This document shows positions 7,849 through 16,564 of a stretch of DNA of 30,124 bases, piece by piece. The position numbers and the translations under genes were made by a program. This DNA is from Actinomycetota bacterium. GTDB taxonomy: Bacteria; Actinomycetota; Actinomycetes; S36-B12; UBA5976. Where the stretch lies: the NCBI GenBank assembly GCA_017853815.1, contig JAFMIT010000005.1:1-30124 (forward strand), given 5' to 3'. The first letter of the stretch is position 1. Each line of letters begins with the position of its first letter. The notes beneath the pieces are model-generated. The model saw nothing but the letters and a program-made list of their open reading frames with translations, was not told the origin of the DNA and searched no databases.

Positions 7849-9365
7849 TTGGAAACTCCTTCAGATGCGACTGGGTCGGTTGCGGTGACTGCTGTCATCA
7901 CTCGATCGACAGCAGGATTGATGATGTTCAGTAATGGCTGGGGCAAGAAGCCAGTCACAATGATGATGGCGATCACTGGTGCAATCGCGATCTTCTCGCG
8001 GAAGGTGATTTCGCCCACCTTCTCAGCGACTTCGGCAGTCGGTTCGCCCGTCATGGTCCGCTGAATCATCAACAAGATGTACAGGGCCGCAAGCACGATG
8101 CCTGTCGTCGCGATGATCGCTGGGACTGGGTAACGAGTGAACGTTCCCTGCAGCACCAAGAACTCAGAGATGAAGCTCGACATACCAGGGAGCGCGAGAG
8201 ATGAGAGACCCGCGAGGAAGAACGTTCCTGCGAGCACCGGCGCTACCTTGGCCACGCCGCCGAAGTCTTCGATGAAGCGGCTTCCGCGACGGCTCATCAA
8301 GTAGCCGGCGACAAGGAACAACGCCGCGGTGGAGAAACCGTGGTTGACCATGTAGAGAGTCGCACCTGATTGACCCTGCGTGGTGAACGCGAAGATGCCG
8401 AGAGCGATGAAACCGAAGTGGCTCACCGAGGTGTAGGCAATCAAGCGCTTGAGGTCACTCTGGCCGATTGCGAGCAGCGCACCGTAGATGATGCCGACGA
8501 GCGACAACACAATCACAACTGGCGTGAAGTACGCACTTGCGAGTGGGAACAACGGCAAGCAGTAGCGCAGCATGCCGAAGGTGCCGATCTTGTCGAGCAC
8601 ACCGACGAGAAGTGTCGCGTTGCCTGGCGTTGCTTCGCCGGCAGCATCAGGAAGCCAGGTGTGGAATGGGAAGAGTGGAGCCTTGATCGCGAACGCGATG
8701 AAGAAGCCAAGGAAGAGCCAGTTCTGGACACCGCCATCGATGTTGAGCGTCGTCAGGGTTTCCCAATCGAAAGTGCCCGCACCGAGCTGCTCACGCGAAA
8801 CGACCCAGAGGCCAACCAAGCTCGCGAGCATCAGCAGACCACCGACCAAGCTGTACAACAAGAACTTCACGGCCGCATACGTGGCACGCTGACCACCGAA
8901 GCGACCAATCAGGAAGTACATCGGAATGAGAATCGCTTCGAAGAAAACGTAGAACAAGAAGACGTCAGTGGCCGCGAACACATCGATCATCATCGAGTAG
9001 GTCAACAGAGTCAGTACGACGTACTGACGCACGCTGCCGCGGTGACCTTCAGCTTCGTTCCAGCCAGCCAGCATGACGACTGGCACGAGAATCGCGGCCA
9101 ACACAATCAGCACGAGCGCAATGCCATCGACACCGAGTGAGAACGAGACACCAAACGCTGGAATCCAGTCGTACTTCTCGACGAATTGCAGCGTCGACGA
9201 CGAGTTCGGATCGAACTGCAGCGCCATCGAGAGTGCGACCAGGGCGCTTGCGAGCGCCGTGCCGAGACCAATCTGCTTGATGAGCTTGTCAGTGGCACTG
9301 CGAAGGCCGCCGACGATGAGTGCGCCCACAACTGGGAGGGCAACGAGAATGGATAAGTAGTTCAT
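7845..9365 (-). CDS. nuoM: NADH-quinone oxidoreductase subunit M
   Basis: A 506-aa antiporter-like subunit. Key residues seen: Glu in FLFYVFFEAILIPMYFLIG, Lys and the half-helix in FAIKAPLFPFHTWLPDAAG, and LDKIGTFGMLRY. The PDAAGEATPGNA wording is typical of actinobacterial NuoM, where proteobacterial forms have PDAHVEAP. ATG 9365 lies 2 nt after the nuoL stop, with GAGGA about 10 nt upstream inside nuoL. Its stop overlaps the nuoN start. Confidence 0.95.
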   Translation of the reverse strand: MNYLSILVALPVVGALIVGGLRSATDKLIKQIGLGTALASALVALSMALQFDPNSSSTLQFVEKYDWIPAFGVSFSLGVDGIALVLIVLAAILVPVVMLAGWNEAEGHRGSVRQYVVLTLLTYSMMIDVFAATDVFLFYVFFEAILIPMYFLIGRFGGQRATYAAVKFLLYSLVGGLLMLASLVGLWVVSREQLGAGTFDWETLTTLNIDGGVQNWLFLGFFIAFAIKAPLFPFHTWLPDAAGEATPGNATLLVGVLDKIGTFGMLRYCLPLFPLASAYFTPVVIVLSLVGIIYGALLAIGQSDLKRLIAYTSVSHFGFIALGIFAFTTQGQSGATLYMVNHGFSTAALFLVAGYLMSRRGSRFIEDFGGVAKVAPVLAGTFFLAGLSSLALPGMSSFISEFLVLQGTFTRYPVPAIIATTGIVLAALYILLMIQRTMTGEPTAEVAEKVGEITFREKIAIAPVIAIIIVTGFLPQPLLNIINPAVDRVMTAVTATDPVASEGVSK

Positions 9366-9367
9366 GC

Positions 9368-11230
9368 TTATGACATCCTCACTAGGACAGCGGTCGCGAG
9401 AATGACGAGTGCACCAAGCACCATCATCAACGCATACGAACGTGCGTAACCTGTCTGCAATCGGCGAAGTTGCGAGGCAACAAGCCCGACGAAACCGGCA
9501 GTACCGTTGACGGCACCGTCGACGACCTTGTTATCAACGTAGACGAGCGAACGCGTCAGGTATTGGCCAGGACGCATAAAGACCGCCTCGTTGACGGCAT
9601 CGCCATAGAGGTCCGCGCGAGCAGCGGTCGTCAAGAACGAAACATCCGCAGGCGCGACTCGAGGTACGTCGCGAGTTGCGTACTGAATCCAACCGAGGGC
9701 TGCACCAGCTGCGACTACTGCGAGCGTCACTGGAATCAAAATGGCATTGTCTGGCGCATGGTGTGCGTGTTCGAAGCCGACGACTGGTTCGAGCCAGCTT
9801 TCGATGTCTGCAACGAACAGCAAGAGCATGCCGCCGAATGCTGAACCAAACGCCAAGATGATCATCGGGATGGTCATGGTCTTGGGAGACTCGTGCGGAT
9901 GCACATCGTCATCCCAACGTGCGGTACCAAAGAACGTCATGGCCATCATGCGCGTCATGTAGAACGCAGTAACGCCAGCGCCGACGAGGGTGAGCACACC
10001 CACCAGTGGGCTGTAGCTGAACGCCACCTTGATGATTTCGTCCTTCGACCAGAATCCTGCGAACGGCGGAATGCCGATAATCGCCAGGAAGCCGAGACCG
10101 AACGTCGCGTAGGTGATCTTCATAGCTGTGCGCAGTGCGCCGTAATGACGCATGTTCACGTCGTCGTGCATACCGTGCATCACAGAGCCAGCACCAAGGA
10201 ACATTCCAGCTTTGAAGAAGCCGTGCGTCAAAAGATGGAAGATCGCAAAGACGTAACCGATTGGACCAAGTCCAACAGCGAGAATCATCAAGCCGATCTG
10301 GCTCATGGTCGAACCAGCAAGGCCCTTCTTGATGTCGTCTTTGGCGGTACCAATCACCGCACCCATGAGGTACGTGATCGAGCCGATGATGACGACCGCG
10401 AGCTGAGCCGTAGGTGCGATGTTGTAGATCTCGTTCGAGCGAGCGATGAGATACACGCCTGCGGTCACCATTGTCGCTGCGTGGATGAGCGCCGACACAG
10501 GAGTCGGGCCCTCCATGGCGTCGAGCAGCCAGGACTGCAATGGGAACTGCGCAGACTTACCGCACGCAGCGAGAAGCAGAGCGAGACCAATCCAGGTCGC
10601 CGTCTGCTCAGATGCGTTGTCGGCCGCTTCATTGACACCAGCGAATGTCACTGTGCCGAAGAATGCGAACATCAGCATCACGGCGAGTGACAAACCGATG
10701 TCACCAACGCGATTCACGACGAAAGCCTTCTTAGCCGCGGTTGCTGCCGACGGCTTGTGCTGCCAGAAACCAATGAGCAGGTAGGACGCAAGACCCACGC
10801 CTTCCCAGCCGACGTACAGGAGCAAGTAGTTGTTGGCGAGAACCAACACGATCATCGCTGAGACGAACAAGTTCAGGTACGAGAAGAACTTGCGGCGGTT
10901 GGCGTCATGTTCCATGTATCCGATCGAGTACACGTGAATGAGGCTGCCGACACCAGTGATGAGCAAGACGAACGCAATCGACAGCTGATCGAGCTGGAAA
11001 GCGATGGGGACTTGGAATGAACCAACGGAGATCCACTCAGTGAGAGTCCACTCAATCGAACGCTCTTCAGCCGGAAGGCCAAACATCTCTGAGAACGAAG
11101 CAACGCCGACGAGGAATGAACCGATCGACATGGCGGTAGCGAAATAGTGGCCCCATGCGTTGGTGCGTTTGCCACCAAGCAATAGAACCGCGGCACCTAG
11201 CAGCGGTAAGCCGATTAGCAGTGAATGCAC
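9368..11230 (-). CDS. nuoL: NADH-quinone oxidoreductase subunit L
   Basis: A 620-aa distal antiporter-like subunit that carries the long lateral helix. Conserved elements: YVGWEGVGLASYLLIGFW (TM5 Glu), NRVGDIGLSLAVM, ACGKSAQFPLQSWLLDAMEG, TPVSALIHAATMVTAGVYL and DDIKKGLAGSTMSQIG. The C-terminal part after about 500 is consistent with the lateral helix and last TM. GTG 11230 is preceded by GAGGAG about 5-6 nt upstream. A 19-nt gap separates it from the nuoK stop. Confidence 0.95.
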   Translation of the reverse strand: MHSLLIGLPLLGAAVLLLGGKRTNAWGHYFATAMSIGSFLVGVASFSEMFGLPAEERSIEWTLTEWISVGSFQVPIAFQLDQLSIAFVLLITGVGSLIHVYSIGYMEHDANRRKFFSYLNLFVSAMIVLVLANNYLLLYVGWEGVGLASYLLIGFWQHKPSAATAAKKAFVVNRVGDIGLSLAVMLMFAFFGTVTFAGVNEAADNASEQTATWIGLALLLAACGKSAQFPLQSWLLDAMEGPTPVSALIHAATMVTAGVYLIARSNEIYNIAPTAQLAVVIIGSITYLMGAVIGTAKDDIKKGLAGSTMSQIGLMILAVGLGPIGYVFAIFHLLTHGFFKAGMFLGAGSVMHGMHDDVNMRHYGALRTAMKITYATFGLGFLAIIGIPPFAGFWSKDEIIKVAFSYSPLVGVLTLVGAGVTAFYMTRMMAMTFFGTARWDDDVHPHESPKTMTIPMIILAFGSAFGGMLLLFVADIESWLEPVVGFEHAHHAPDNAILIPVTLAVVAAGAALGWIQYATRDVPRVAPADVSFLTTAARADLYGDAVNEAVFMRPGQYLTRSLVYVDNKVVDGAVNGTAGFVGLVASQLRRLQTGYARSYALMMVLGALVILATAVLVRMS

Positions 11231-11249
11231 AGCGTCTCCTCGTATCCTG

Positions 11250-11549
11250 CTACAGCTTCAGCAAGCTTGCGTCGTCGATCGACGCGCTGCGTCGAGTGCG
11301 GAAAATCGTCACAATGATCGAGAGACCAATCACCACTTCAGCGGCGGCGACCACCATCACGAAGAAGGCGATGACCTGACCGTCGAAATTGCCGTTGGTG
11401 TGCGCGAAAGTCACGAATGCCAAGTTGGCGGCATTGAGCATCATTTCGACGCACATGAAGACCACAATCGCGTTGCGGCGCACAAGCACGCCGACTGCAC
11501 CAATCGTGAAAAGAATGGCTGAAAGGATGATGAACCAGTTAGCGGACAC
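11250..11549 (-). CDS. nuoK: NADH-quinone oxidoreductase subunit K
   Basis: A 99-aa, three-TM subunit (MrpC-like). Both buried glutamates needed for proton transfer are present, in VFMCVEMMLNAANLAF (TM2) and MVVAAAEVVIGLSIIV (TM3). GTG 11549 begins 1 nt after the nuoJ stop and has GGAGG about 7 nt upstream, at the end of nuoJ. The length is typical for the family. Confidence 0.95.
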   Translation of the reverse strand: MSANWFIILSAILFTIGAVGVLVRRNAIVVFMCVEMMLNAANLAFVTFAHTNGNFDGQVIAFFVMVVAAAEVVIGLSIIVTIFRTRRSASIDDASLLKL

Positions 11550-11550
11550 G

Positions 11551-12330
11551 TTATCCCTCCACCTGATCGGTGCTCTGCGACGTAATCACGGCTTCGCCAC
11601 GACTGAGAGCCGAGACTTCTTCACCAGCTGCAATGTCAACAGCCTTCAACGCACCGCGTGACGCAAGTGGCTTTGGAACCGAGAGAGCTGACATGGTGCC
11701 GTCAGGCAGAAGTGCCGGCGTGTCAACCGCGTTGTGACGCGCGTAGATGCCCGGAGCTGGGAGCGAACCTGGGTGACGGCCGCTCAAGAAGCGCTTCTCA
11801 GCGAGATCACGCTGCGTCGGCCTCGGGGTGTGGTGTTCGCGGTGAGCAAGCACCATCGCACCAATGGCTGCGGTGATCAGCAGTGCAGACGTGACTTCAA
11901 AAGCAAACAAATAGCGATTAAAAATGAGATTCGCAAGTCCTTGCATATTGCCATCTGCAGCAGCAGTCGCACTGTCGAGGCCAAAGTTGTAGGTAACAAC
12001 GTTTCCGAGAAGTCCTACAAGAATTACACCGAGCGCTGCACCACCGAGAAGTGCAGGGACGCGCTGACCTTTGATGGATTCAGTGAGCGAGTCGCTTGAA
12101 TCAACGCCGACCACCATGAGGACGAACAAGAAGAGCATCATCACTGCGCCGGTGTACACAATCACTTGGACCATGCTCAAGAACGGCGCTTCAAGAACGG
12201 CGTACAAGACTGCGAGATTGAGCATCGTCAACGCGACAAACAATGCGCTGTGCACCGCCTTCTTCGAGAAGACCATGCCAAGCGCGCCAACGACGGCGAG
12301 AATGGCACAGATCCAGAAAGCAAATTCCAT
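11551..12330 (-). CDS. nuoJ: NADH-quinone oxidoreductase subunit J with hydrophilic C-terminal tail
   Basis: A 259-aa membrane subunit. The first roughly 165 residues hold five hydrophobic segments, including VQVIVYTGAVMMLFLFVLMV, the pi-bulge TM3 signature of NuoJ. The remaining 90 or so residues, from about HREHHTPRPTQ, are hydrophilic and end in DQVEG. Such a tail is common in Actinobacteria and absent from E. coli NuoJ. ATG 12330 follows the nuoI stop by 2 nt. Confidence 0.94.
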   Translation of the reverse strand: MEFAFWICAILAVVGALGMVFSKKAVHSALFVALTMLNLAVLYAVLEAPFLSMVQVIVYTGAVMMLFLFVLMVVGVDSSDSLTESIKGQRVPALLGGAALGVILVGLLGNVVTYNFGLDSATAAADGNMQGLANLIFNRYLFAFEVTSALLITAAIGAMVLAHREHHTPRPTQRDLAEKRFLSGRHPGSLPAPGIYARHNAVDTPALLPDGTMSALSVPKPLASRGALKAVDIAAGEEVSALSRGEAVITSQSTDQVEG

Positions 12331-12332
12331 GA

Positions 12333-12905
12333 TTATTGCGCCCCCTCAGTTGCAGATAGTCGCTGTGCAACTTCAGCGATCTGCGCATCGGTGGCACGTG
12401 AAATCTTGCCGAGGTAGTAGTCACGCTCGACCATTCCCTCGACCATCGAGTGAGGTGCTTCGACCATGCCTGGCATCATCGGTGCGAGCAGATCCTGCTT
12501 TTCGTAAATGAGGCTTTCGCGAGTTTGATCTGCGAGTTCGAACTCGTTGGTCATCGTCAATGCGCGCGTAGGGCAGGCTTCGATGCAGAGACCACAGAAA
12601 ATGCAGCGCAGGTAATTGATTTGGTAGACGCGACCGTAACGCTCACCTGGTGAGAAGCGTTCTTCGTCGGTGTTGTCGGCACCTTCAACCAAGATGGCAT
12701 CAGCAGGACATGCCCATGCGCAGAGTTCGCAACCAACGCACTTCTCGAGACCGTCGGCGTGACGATTGAGCTGATGGCGACCATGGAAGCGAGGCTTGGG
12801 AGGGAACTTGTCCTTCTCTTCTGGATAGCTCTCCGTGGTAGCCGGTTGGAACATCGCTGAGAATGTCACCCAGAAGGCGCGCACTACTTGTGGCAACTGC
12901 GGCAT
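12333..12905 (-). CDS. nuoI: NADH-quinone oxidoreductase subunit I (2 x 4Fe-4S)
   Basis: A 190-aa ferredoxin-like subunit that carries clusters N6a and N6b of the peripheral arm. Two full motifs are seen: CVGCELCAWACP (Cys56, 59, 62, 66) and CIFCGLCIEACP (Cys101, 104, 107, 111). The frame is open further upstream into nuoH, but ATG 12905 is the real start: it lies 1 nt after the nuoH stop and AGGAG is 7 nt upstream. The residues before it read as out-of-frame nuoH. Confidence 0.95.
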   Translation of the reverse strand: MPQLPQVVRAFWVTFSAMFQPATTESYPEEKDKFPPKPRFHGRHQLNRHADGLEKCVGCELCAWACPADAILVEGADNTDEERFSPGERYGRVYQINYLRCIFCGLCIEACPTRALTMTNEFELADQTRESLIYEKQDLLAPMMPGMVEAPHSMVEGMVERDYYLGKISRATDAQIAEVAQRLSATEGAQ

Positions 12906-12906
12906 A

Positions 12907-14208
12907 TCAGGACTCCTGCGCTGGTAGTGAGTTGGCCGAGGCACTTGGCAGAGACTGACCAGGCATTGGTGGCACTGGGTGTCCGCCTGCAAACGGATCG
13001 AATTCGACCACTGCGTCGGTCTTTGCTGACTCGGCAGCGAGACGTTCTTTGCGACGATCGCGGAATTCTTCAAACAGCCAGTAGAGCACGAGCAAGCCTG
13101 CAAGCGGCAGGCCGTATGCCTGGACTGCTTGTTGCAAATCGAGTGCCTGTTCGTTGCGAATCGCACGTGCGACGGCGACGATGAGAATCCACGCAATCGA
13201 CACTGGAAGCAAGAACTTCCAGCCGAACTTCATGAACTGGTCGTAACGAAGACGTGGAAGCGTGCCGCGAAGCCAAATGAAGACGAAGAGGAATGCAGCA
13301 ATCTTGCCGAAGAACCAAATCATCGGTACCCAGCCTGAGTTCGCACCGTCCCAGAGCGAGAACGGCCACGGTGCTCGCCAACCGCCGAGGAACAACGTCG
13401 TTGCCATCGCAGAAACGGTGACCATGTTGATGTACTCGGCGAGGAAGAACAGCGCGAACTTGAGCGATGAATACTCAGTGTGGAAACCACCGACCAATTC
13501 GCCTTCAGCTTCTGGAAGGTCGAAAGGTGCACGGTTGGTTTCGCCGACCATCGCGGTGACGTAAATCAAGAACGATGGCAGGAGCAAGATGATGTACCAG
13601 GTCTGGGTCTGCGCTTCGACAATCTGTGACGTCGAGAGCGAACCCGCGTACAGGAAGACTGCAACGAACGAAAGGCCCATGGGGATTTCGTACGAAATCA
13701 TCTGCGCGCTCGAGCGAAGGCCACCGAGAAGCGCATACGTAGAACCTGAAGACCAACCCGCGAGCACGATGCCGTAGATGCCGACAGACGCGATGGCCAA
13801 CACGTAGAGCACAGACACTGGGAAGTCCGTCAGCTGCAATGGTGTCGTAGTACCAAAGATAGAAACTTCAGGGCCGAGTGGAATAACCGCCCACGTCATG
13901 AACGCAGGCACACAGGCAATAACCGGTGCGAGCCAGTAGACAGCACGGTCGGCAGTGCGCGGGATGATTTCTTCCTTGAGCGCAAGCTTGATGCCGTCCA
14001 TCAGTGACTGCAGCGAACCGTTTGGACCGACTCGGTTGGGGCCAACGCGCCACTGCATCCACGACACGACTTTGCGTTCCATGATGATGGTGATGAGCGT
14101 GACCAAAACGAGAATGACGAAGATCGCAACGACTTTCAAGAGCACGAGCCACAGCGGATCAGCGCCGAACAACGACAAATCTGCTGCTTGGATGAGATTC
14201 TGCGACAT
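12907..14208 (-). CDS. nuoH: NADH-quinone oxidoreductase subunit H
   Basis: A 433-aa membrane subunit at the junction of the arms, forming much of the quinone chamber. Signatures: MERKVVSWMQWRVGPNRVG on the first cytoplasmic loop, and the acidic loop FDLPEAEGELVGGFHTEYSS. ATG 14208 (MSQNLIQAADL) overlaps the nuoG stop as TAATG and has GGAGG 9 nt upstream; a longer open frame to 14304 lies inside nuoG and is not used. The last 55-60 residues after the final TM (from about EEFRDRRKERL) are a Pro/Ser-rich cytoplasmic tail, not part of the E. coli protein. Confidence 0.95.
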   Translation of the reverse strand: MSQNLIQAADLSLFGADPLWLVLLKVVAIFVILVLVTLITIIMERKVVSWMQWRVGPNRVGPNGSLQSLMDGIKLALKEEIIPRTADRAVYWLAPVIACVPAFMTWAVIPLGPEVSIFGTTTPLQLTDFPVSVLYVLAIASVGIYGIVLAGWSSGSTYALLGGLRSSAQMISYEIPMGLSFVAVFLYAGSLSTSQIVEAQTQTWYIILLLPSFLIYVTAMVGETNRAPFDLPEAEGELVGGFHTEYSSLKFALFFLAEYINMVTVSAMATTLFLGGWRAPWPFSLWDGANSGWVPMIWFFGKIAAFLFVFIWLRGTLPRLRYDQFMKFGWKFLLPVSIAWILIVAVARAIRNEQALDLQQAVQAYGLPLAGLLVLYWLFEEFRDRRKERLAAESAKTDAVVEFDPFAGGHPVPPMPGQSLPSASANSLPAQES

Positions 14209-16559
14209 TAGTGCGCACCTCCCTTGGAGAGCGTGACAGGTGTTCCGTGAGCGGCGCCCAATGCAACACGAACGTGCGATCCCTCGGAGTTGGTTGGAAT
14301 CCACACGGTGTTGTCGACGCCATCGATAACCTGAACCGTCAAACTAATCGAGCCCTTGGTCGTCGAAATAACCGCGGTGTCACCGGTGCTGAGTCCGTGT
14401 GCTGTCGCGGTCTCGGCTGACACTCGCGCCAATGGCTCGCGAGCAGTCGCAGCCAAGAAAGGCTCCCCTGCTTGCATCGTGCCGTGATCGAGCAACTGAT
14501 TCCAGGTGCCAAGAGTCAGCCCGTCGACAACCGTGGCCTCAACTGCAGGTGCTGCAGCGCGAGGTCCATTGTGGTTGGCGAGCCGCGCGATTTCTTCGCG
14601 GACTTGGGCAACATCCTGACGACCGATGAGTGAGTCCATCGCATCCGCAATCATCGCGAGCACGCGGGCATCGGTCAGGGTGTTGTTTTCACGGAGTACC
14701 TGGGCAAACTGACGAGCGCGGCCTTCCCAGTTAATAAAGGTTCCGGACTTTTCAGTCACAGTTGCGACCGGCAAGACAACATTGGCAAGCGCAGTAACTG
14801 CGGTTGGACGCTGTTCAAGAGCAACGACGAACGGTGCCCGCTGCAAAGCTGCCAGCGTCGCATCTGGATGAGCCGTGTCATCAACATCGAAACCAGTAAC
14901 GAGCAGAGCTTCGTAAGCATCAGCCGCTGCAGCTCCAACAATGCCACTGAAGTCACGACCAGCGGTGGCAGGAATCAGACCTGCATCCACGCCCCACACC
15001 GACGCCACGTAGTGGCGAGCGCCTTCATCGGTGACGAGTCGGCCACCAGGCAAGAGACCTGGGAGCAGACCGGCATCGATTGCGGCCCGCTCGCCTGCAC
15101 GTCGTGGAATCCACGCAAGTTTGGCTCCAGCCTGATCCGTGATGCGAACGAGTTCGCTCAGCAGACCAGGAACCGTCGCTGCGCGTTCACCGACAAGCAC
15201 AACAGTCGAGTCGTTGATGTCAGCCGCCGCAAGAGCTGCAACTTCAGCACCTGGTTTCGCTTCGATCATCGATGCGTTGAGTTTGTAGAGACCTTCGGTC
15301 ACATGTGACGCAACAGCGGTGACATGCGTGCGCCCGCGACGGACAGCTTTGCGCAAGCGAAGCTGAACGATTGGACTTTCGTCTTCTGGCTCGAACGCAA
15401 CAAGCACAACATGAGCAGCGGCTTCAAGATCCGCGTATGTGACACCTAGACCGAGTCCAGCAACTCGAGCCGCGAGGAACGTAGCTTCTTCTGCTGAATG
15501 CGGACGGGCGCGGAAATCGATGTCGTCAGTGCCAAGCACACCGCGGGCAAACTTCGAAAGTGCGTAGGCATCTTCGGCAGTGTGGCGACCGCCAGCCAAT
15601 ACAGCTGCGCGACCTCCCCGAGCTTTGTTGAGACCTGCAGCAGCAGCGGCAATTGCTTCCGGCCAAGACGCAGCATGCAGGACGCCGTCTTCGCCGCGAA
15701 CGAGTGGCGTGGTTAAGCGACCTTCTTGTGCATAAGGAAACGCGAAACGTCCTTTGTCACAGTTCCATTCTTCGTTGACTTGAGCGTCATCCCATGCCAG
15801 TCGACGCTGCACAACTCCACGACGAACGTCGGTGCGAAGCGAGCAACCACTGGCGCAGTGCTCACATGTCGTCGGAACAGAAACCAAGTCGAAAGGACGC
15901 GAACGGAAGCGGTACTTCGCACTCGTCAACGCACCGACCGGGCAAATCTGAATCGTGTTACCCGAGTAGTACGAATCAAAAGGATCGTCATCAGAAATAC
16001 CGACTTGCTGGTGAGCTCCACGCTCAAGCAAAGCAATCATCGGATCGCCAGCGACTTGATCCGCAAAACGAGTGCAACGCGCACACGAAACGCAACGCTC
16101 ACGGTCAAGCAAAATCTGCGCACTTACATTGATCGGCTTTTCGAATTCGCGCTTAGGGCCATCGAAACGAGACTCGCTACGGCCATTGCTCATTGCCTGG
16201 TTTTGCAATGGGCACTCGCCACCCTTGTCGCAGACAGGGCAATCAAGCGGGTGATTGATGAGCAAGAACTCCATCACACCCTTTTGGGCTTCATCCGCAA
16301 CGACGGATGAATGCTGAGTGCGAACCTTCATGCCTTCAGTCACGGTGACTGCGCACGACGGCTGAGGCTTTGGCTGACCTTCGATTTCGACAAGACAAGC
16401 GCGGCAAGCGGCAACTGGCTCGAGGAGTGGGTGATCGCAAAAACGTGGAATCTGCACACCGATTTGTTCAGCGGCGCGAATGACGAGAGTGCCCTTTGGC
16501 ACCTGCATCTCGACACCGTCAATCGTGACGTTGACGAGTTCTACTGGAGTGTTGGTCAC
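14208..16559 (-). CDS. nuoG: NADH-quinone oxidoreductase subunit G (with N7 cluster motif)
   Basis: The 783-aa largest peripheral subunit. Iron-sulphur ligands are complete: 2Fe-2S N1b (Cys41, 52, 55, 69); His/Cys N5 (His103, Cys107, 110, 116); 4Fe-4S N4 (Cys156, 159, 162, 206); and an extra C-x2-C-x3-C-x27-C set (Cys232, 235, 239, 267) that matches the N7 cluster found in some bacteria. The rest is a degenerate molybdopterin-oxidoreductase domain, with a molybdopterin-dinucleotide-binding-like C-terminus (about 670-783). GTG 16559 lies 5 nt after the nuoF stop, with AAGGG about 9 nt upstream. Its stop overlaps nuoH. Confidence 0.95.
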   Translation of the reverse strand: MTNTPVELVNVTIDGVEMQVPKGTLVIRAAEQIGVQIPRFCDHPLLEPVAACRACLVEIEGQPKPQPSCAVTVTEGMKVRTQHSSVVADEAQKGVMEFLLINHPLDCPVCDKGGECPLQNQAMSNGRSESRFDGPKREFEKPINVSAQILLDRERCVSCARCTRFADQVAGDPMIALLERGAHQQVGISDDDPFDSYYSGNTIQICPVGALTSAKYRFRSRPFDLVSVPTTCEHCASGCSLRTDVRRGVVQRRLAWDDAQVNEEWNCDKGRFAFPYAQEGRLTTPLVRGEDGVLHAASWPEAIAAAAAGLNKARGGRAAVLAGGRHTAEDAYALSKFARGVLGTDDIDFRARPHSAEEATFLAARVAGLGLGVTYADLEAAAHVVLVAFEPEDESPIVQLRLRKAVRRGRTHVTAVASHVTEGLYKLNASMIEAKPGAEVAALAAADINDSTVVLVGERAATVPGLLSELVRITDQAGAKLAWIPRRAGERAAIDAGLLPGLLPGGRLVTDEGARHYVASVWGVDAGLIPATAGRDFSGIVGAAAADAYEALLVTGFDVDDTAHPDATLAALQRAPFVVALEQRPTAVTALANVVLPVATVTEKSGTFINWEGRARQFAQVLRENNTLTDARVLAMIADAMDSLIGRQDVAQVREEIARLANHNGPRAAAPAVEATVVDGLTLGTWNQLLDHGTMQAGEPFLAATAREPLARVSAETATAHGLSTGDTAVISTTKGSISLTVQVIDGVDNTVWIPTNSEGSHVRVALGAAHGTPVTLSKGGAH

Positions 16560-16564
16560 GCGAA

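Noticed and set aside
8370..9140. 256-aa plus-strand open frame inside nuoM
   Set aside because: Very rich in Glu, Arg, Gln, His and Asp, as expected from the complement of a hydrophobic membrane gene; no family features and nuoM is certain.
9893..10690. 265-aa plus-strand open frame inside nuoL
   Set aside because: Same reason: charged shadow antisense to a membrane protein, no start signal, no recognisable domain.
12906..13196. N-terminal extension of nuoI into nuoH
   Set aside because: The extra residues are out-of-frame nuoH; a strong SD precedes ATG 12905.
15726..16310. 194-aa plus-strand frame inside nuoG
   Set aside because: Antisense to the iron-sulphur region of nuoG; composition and lack of motifs mark it as a shadow.
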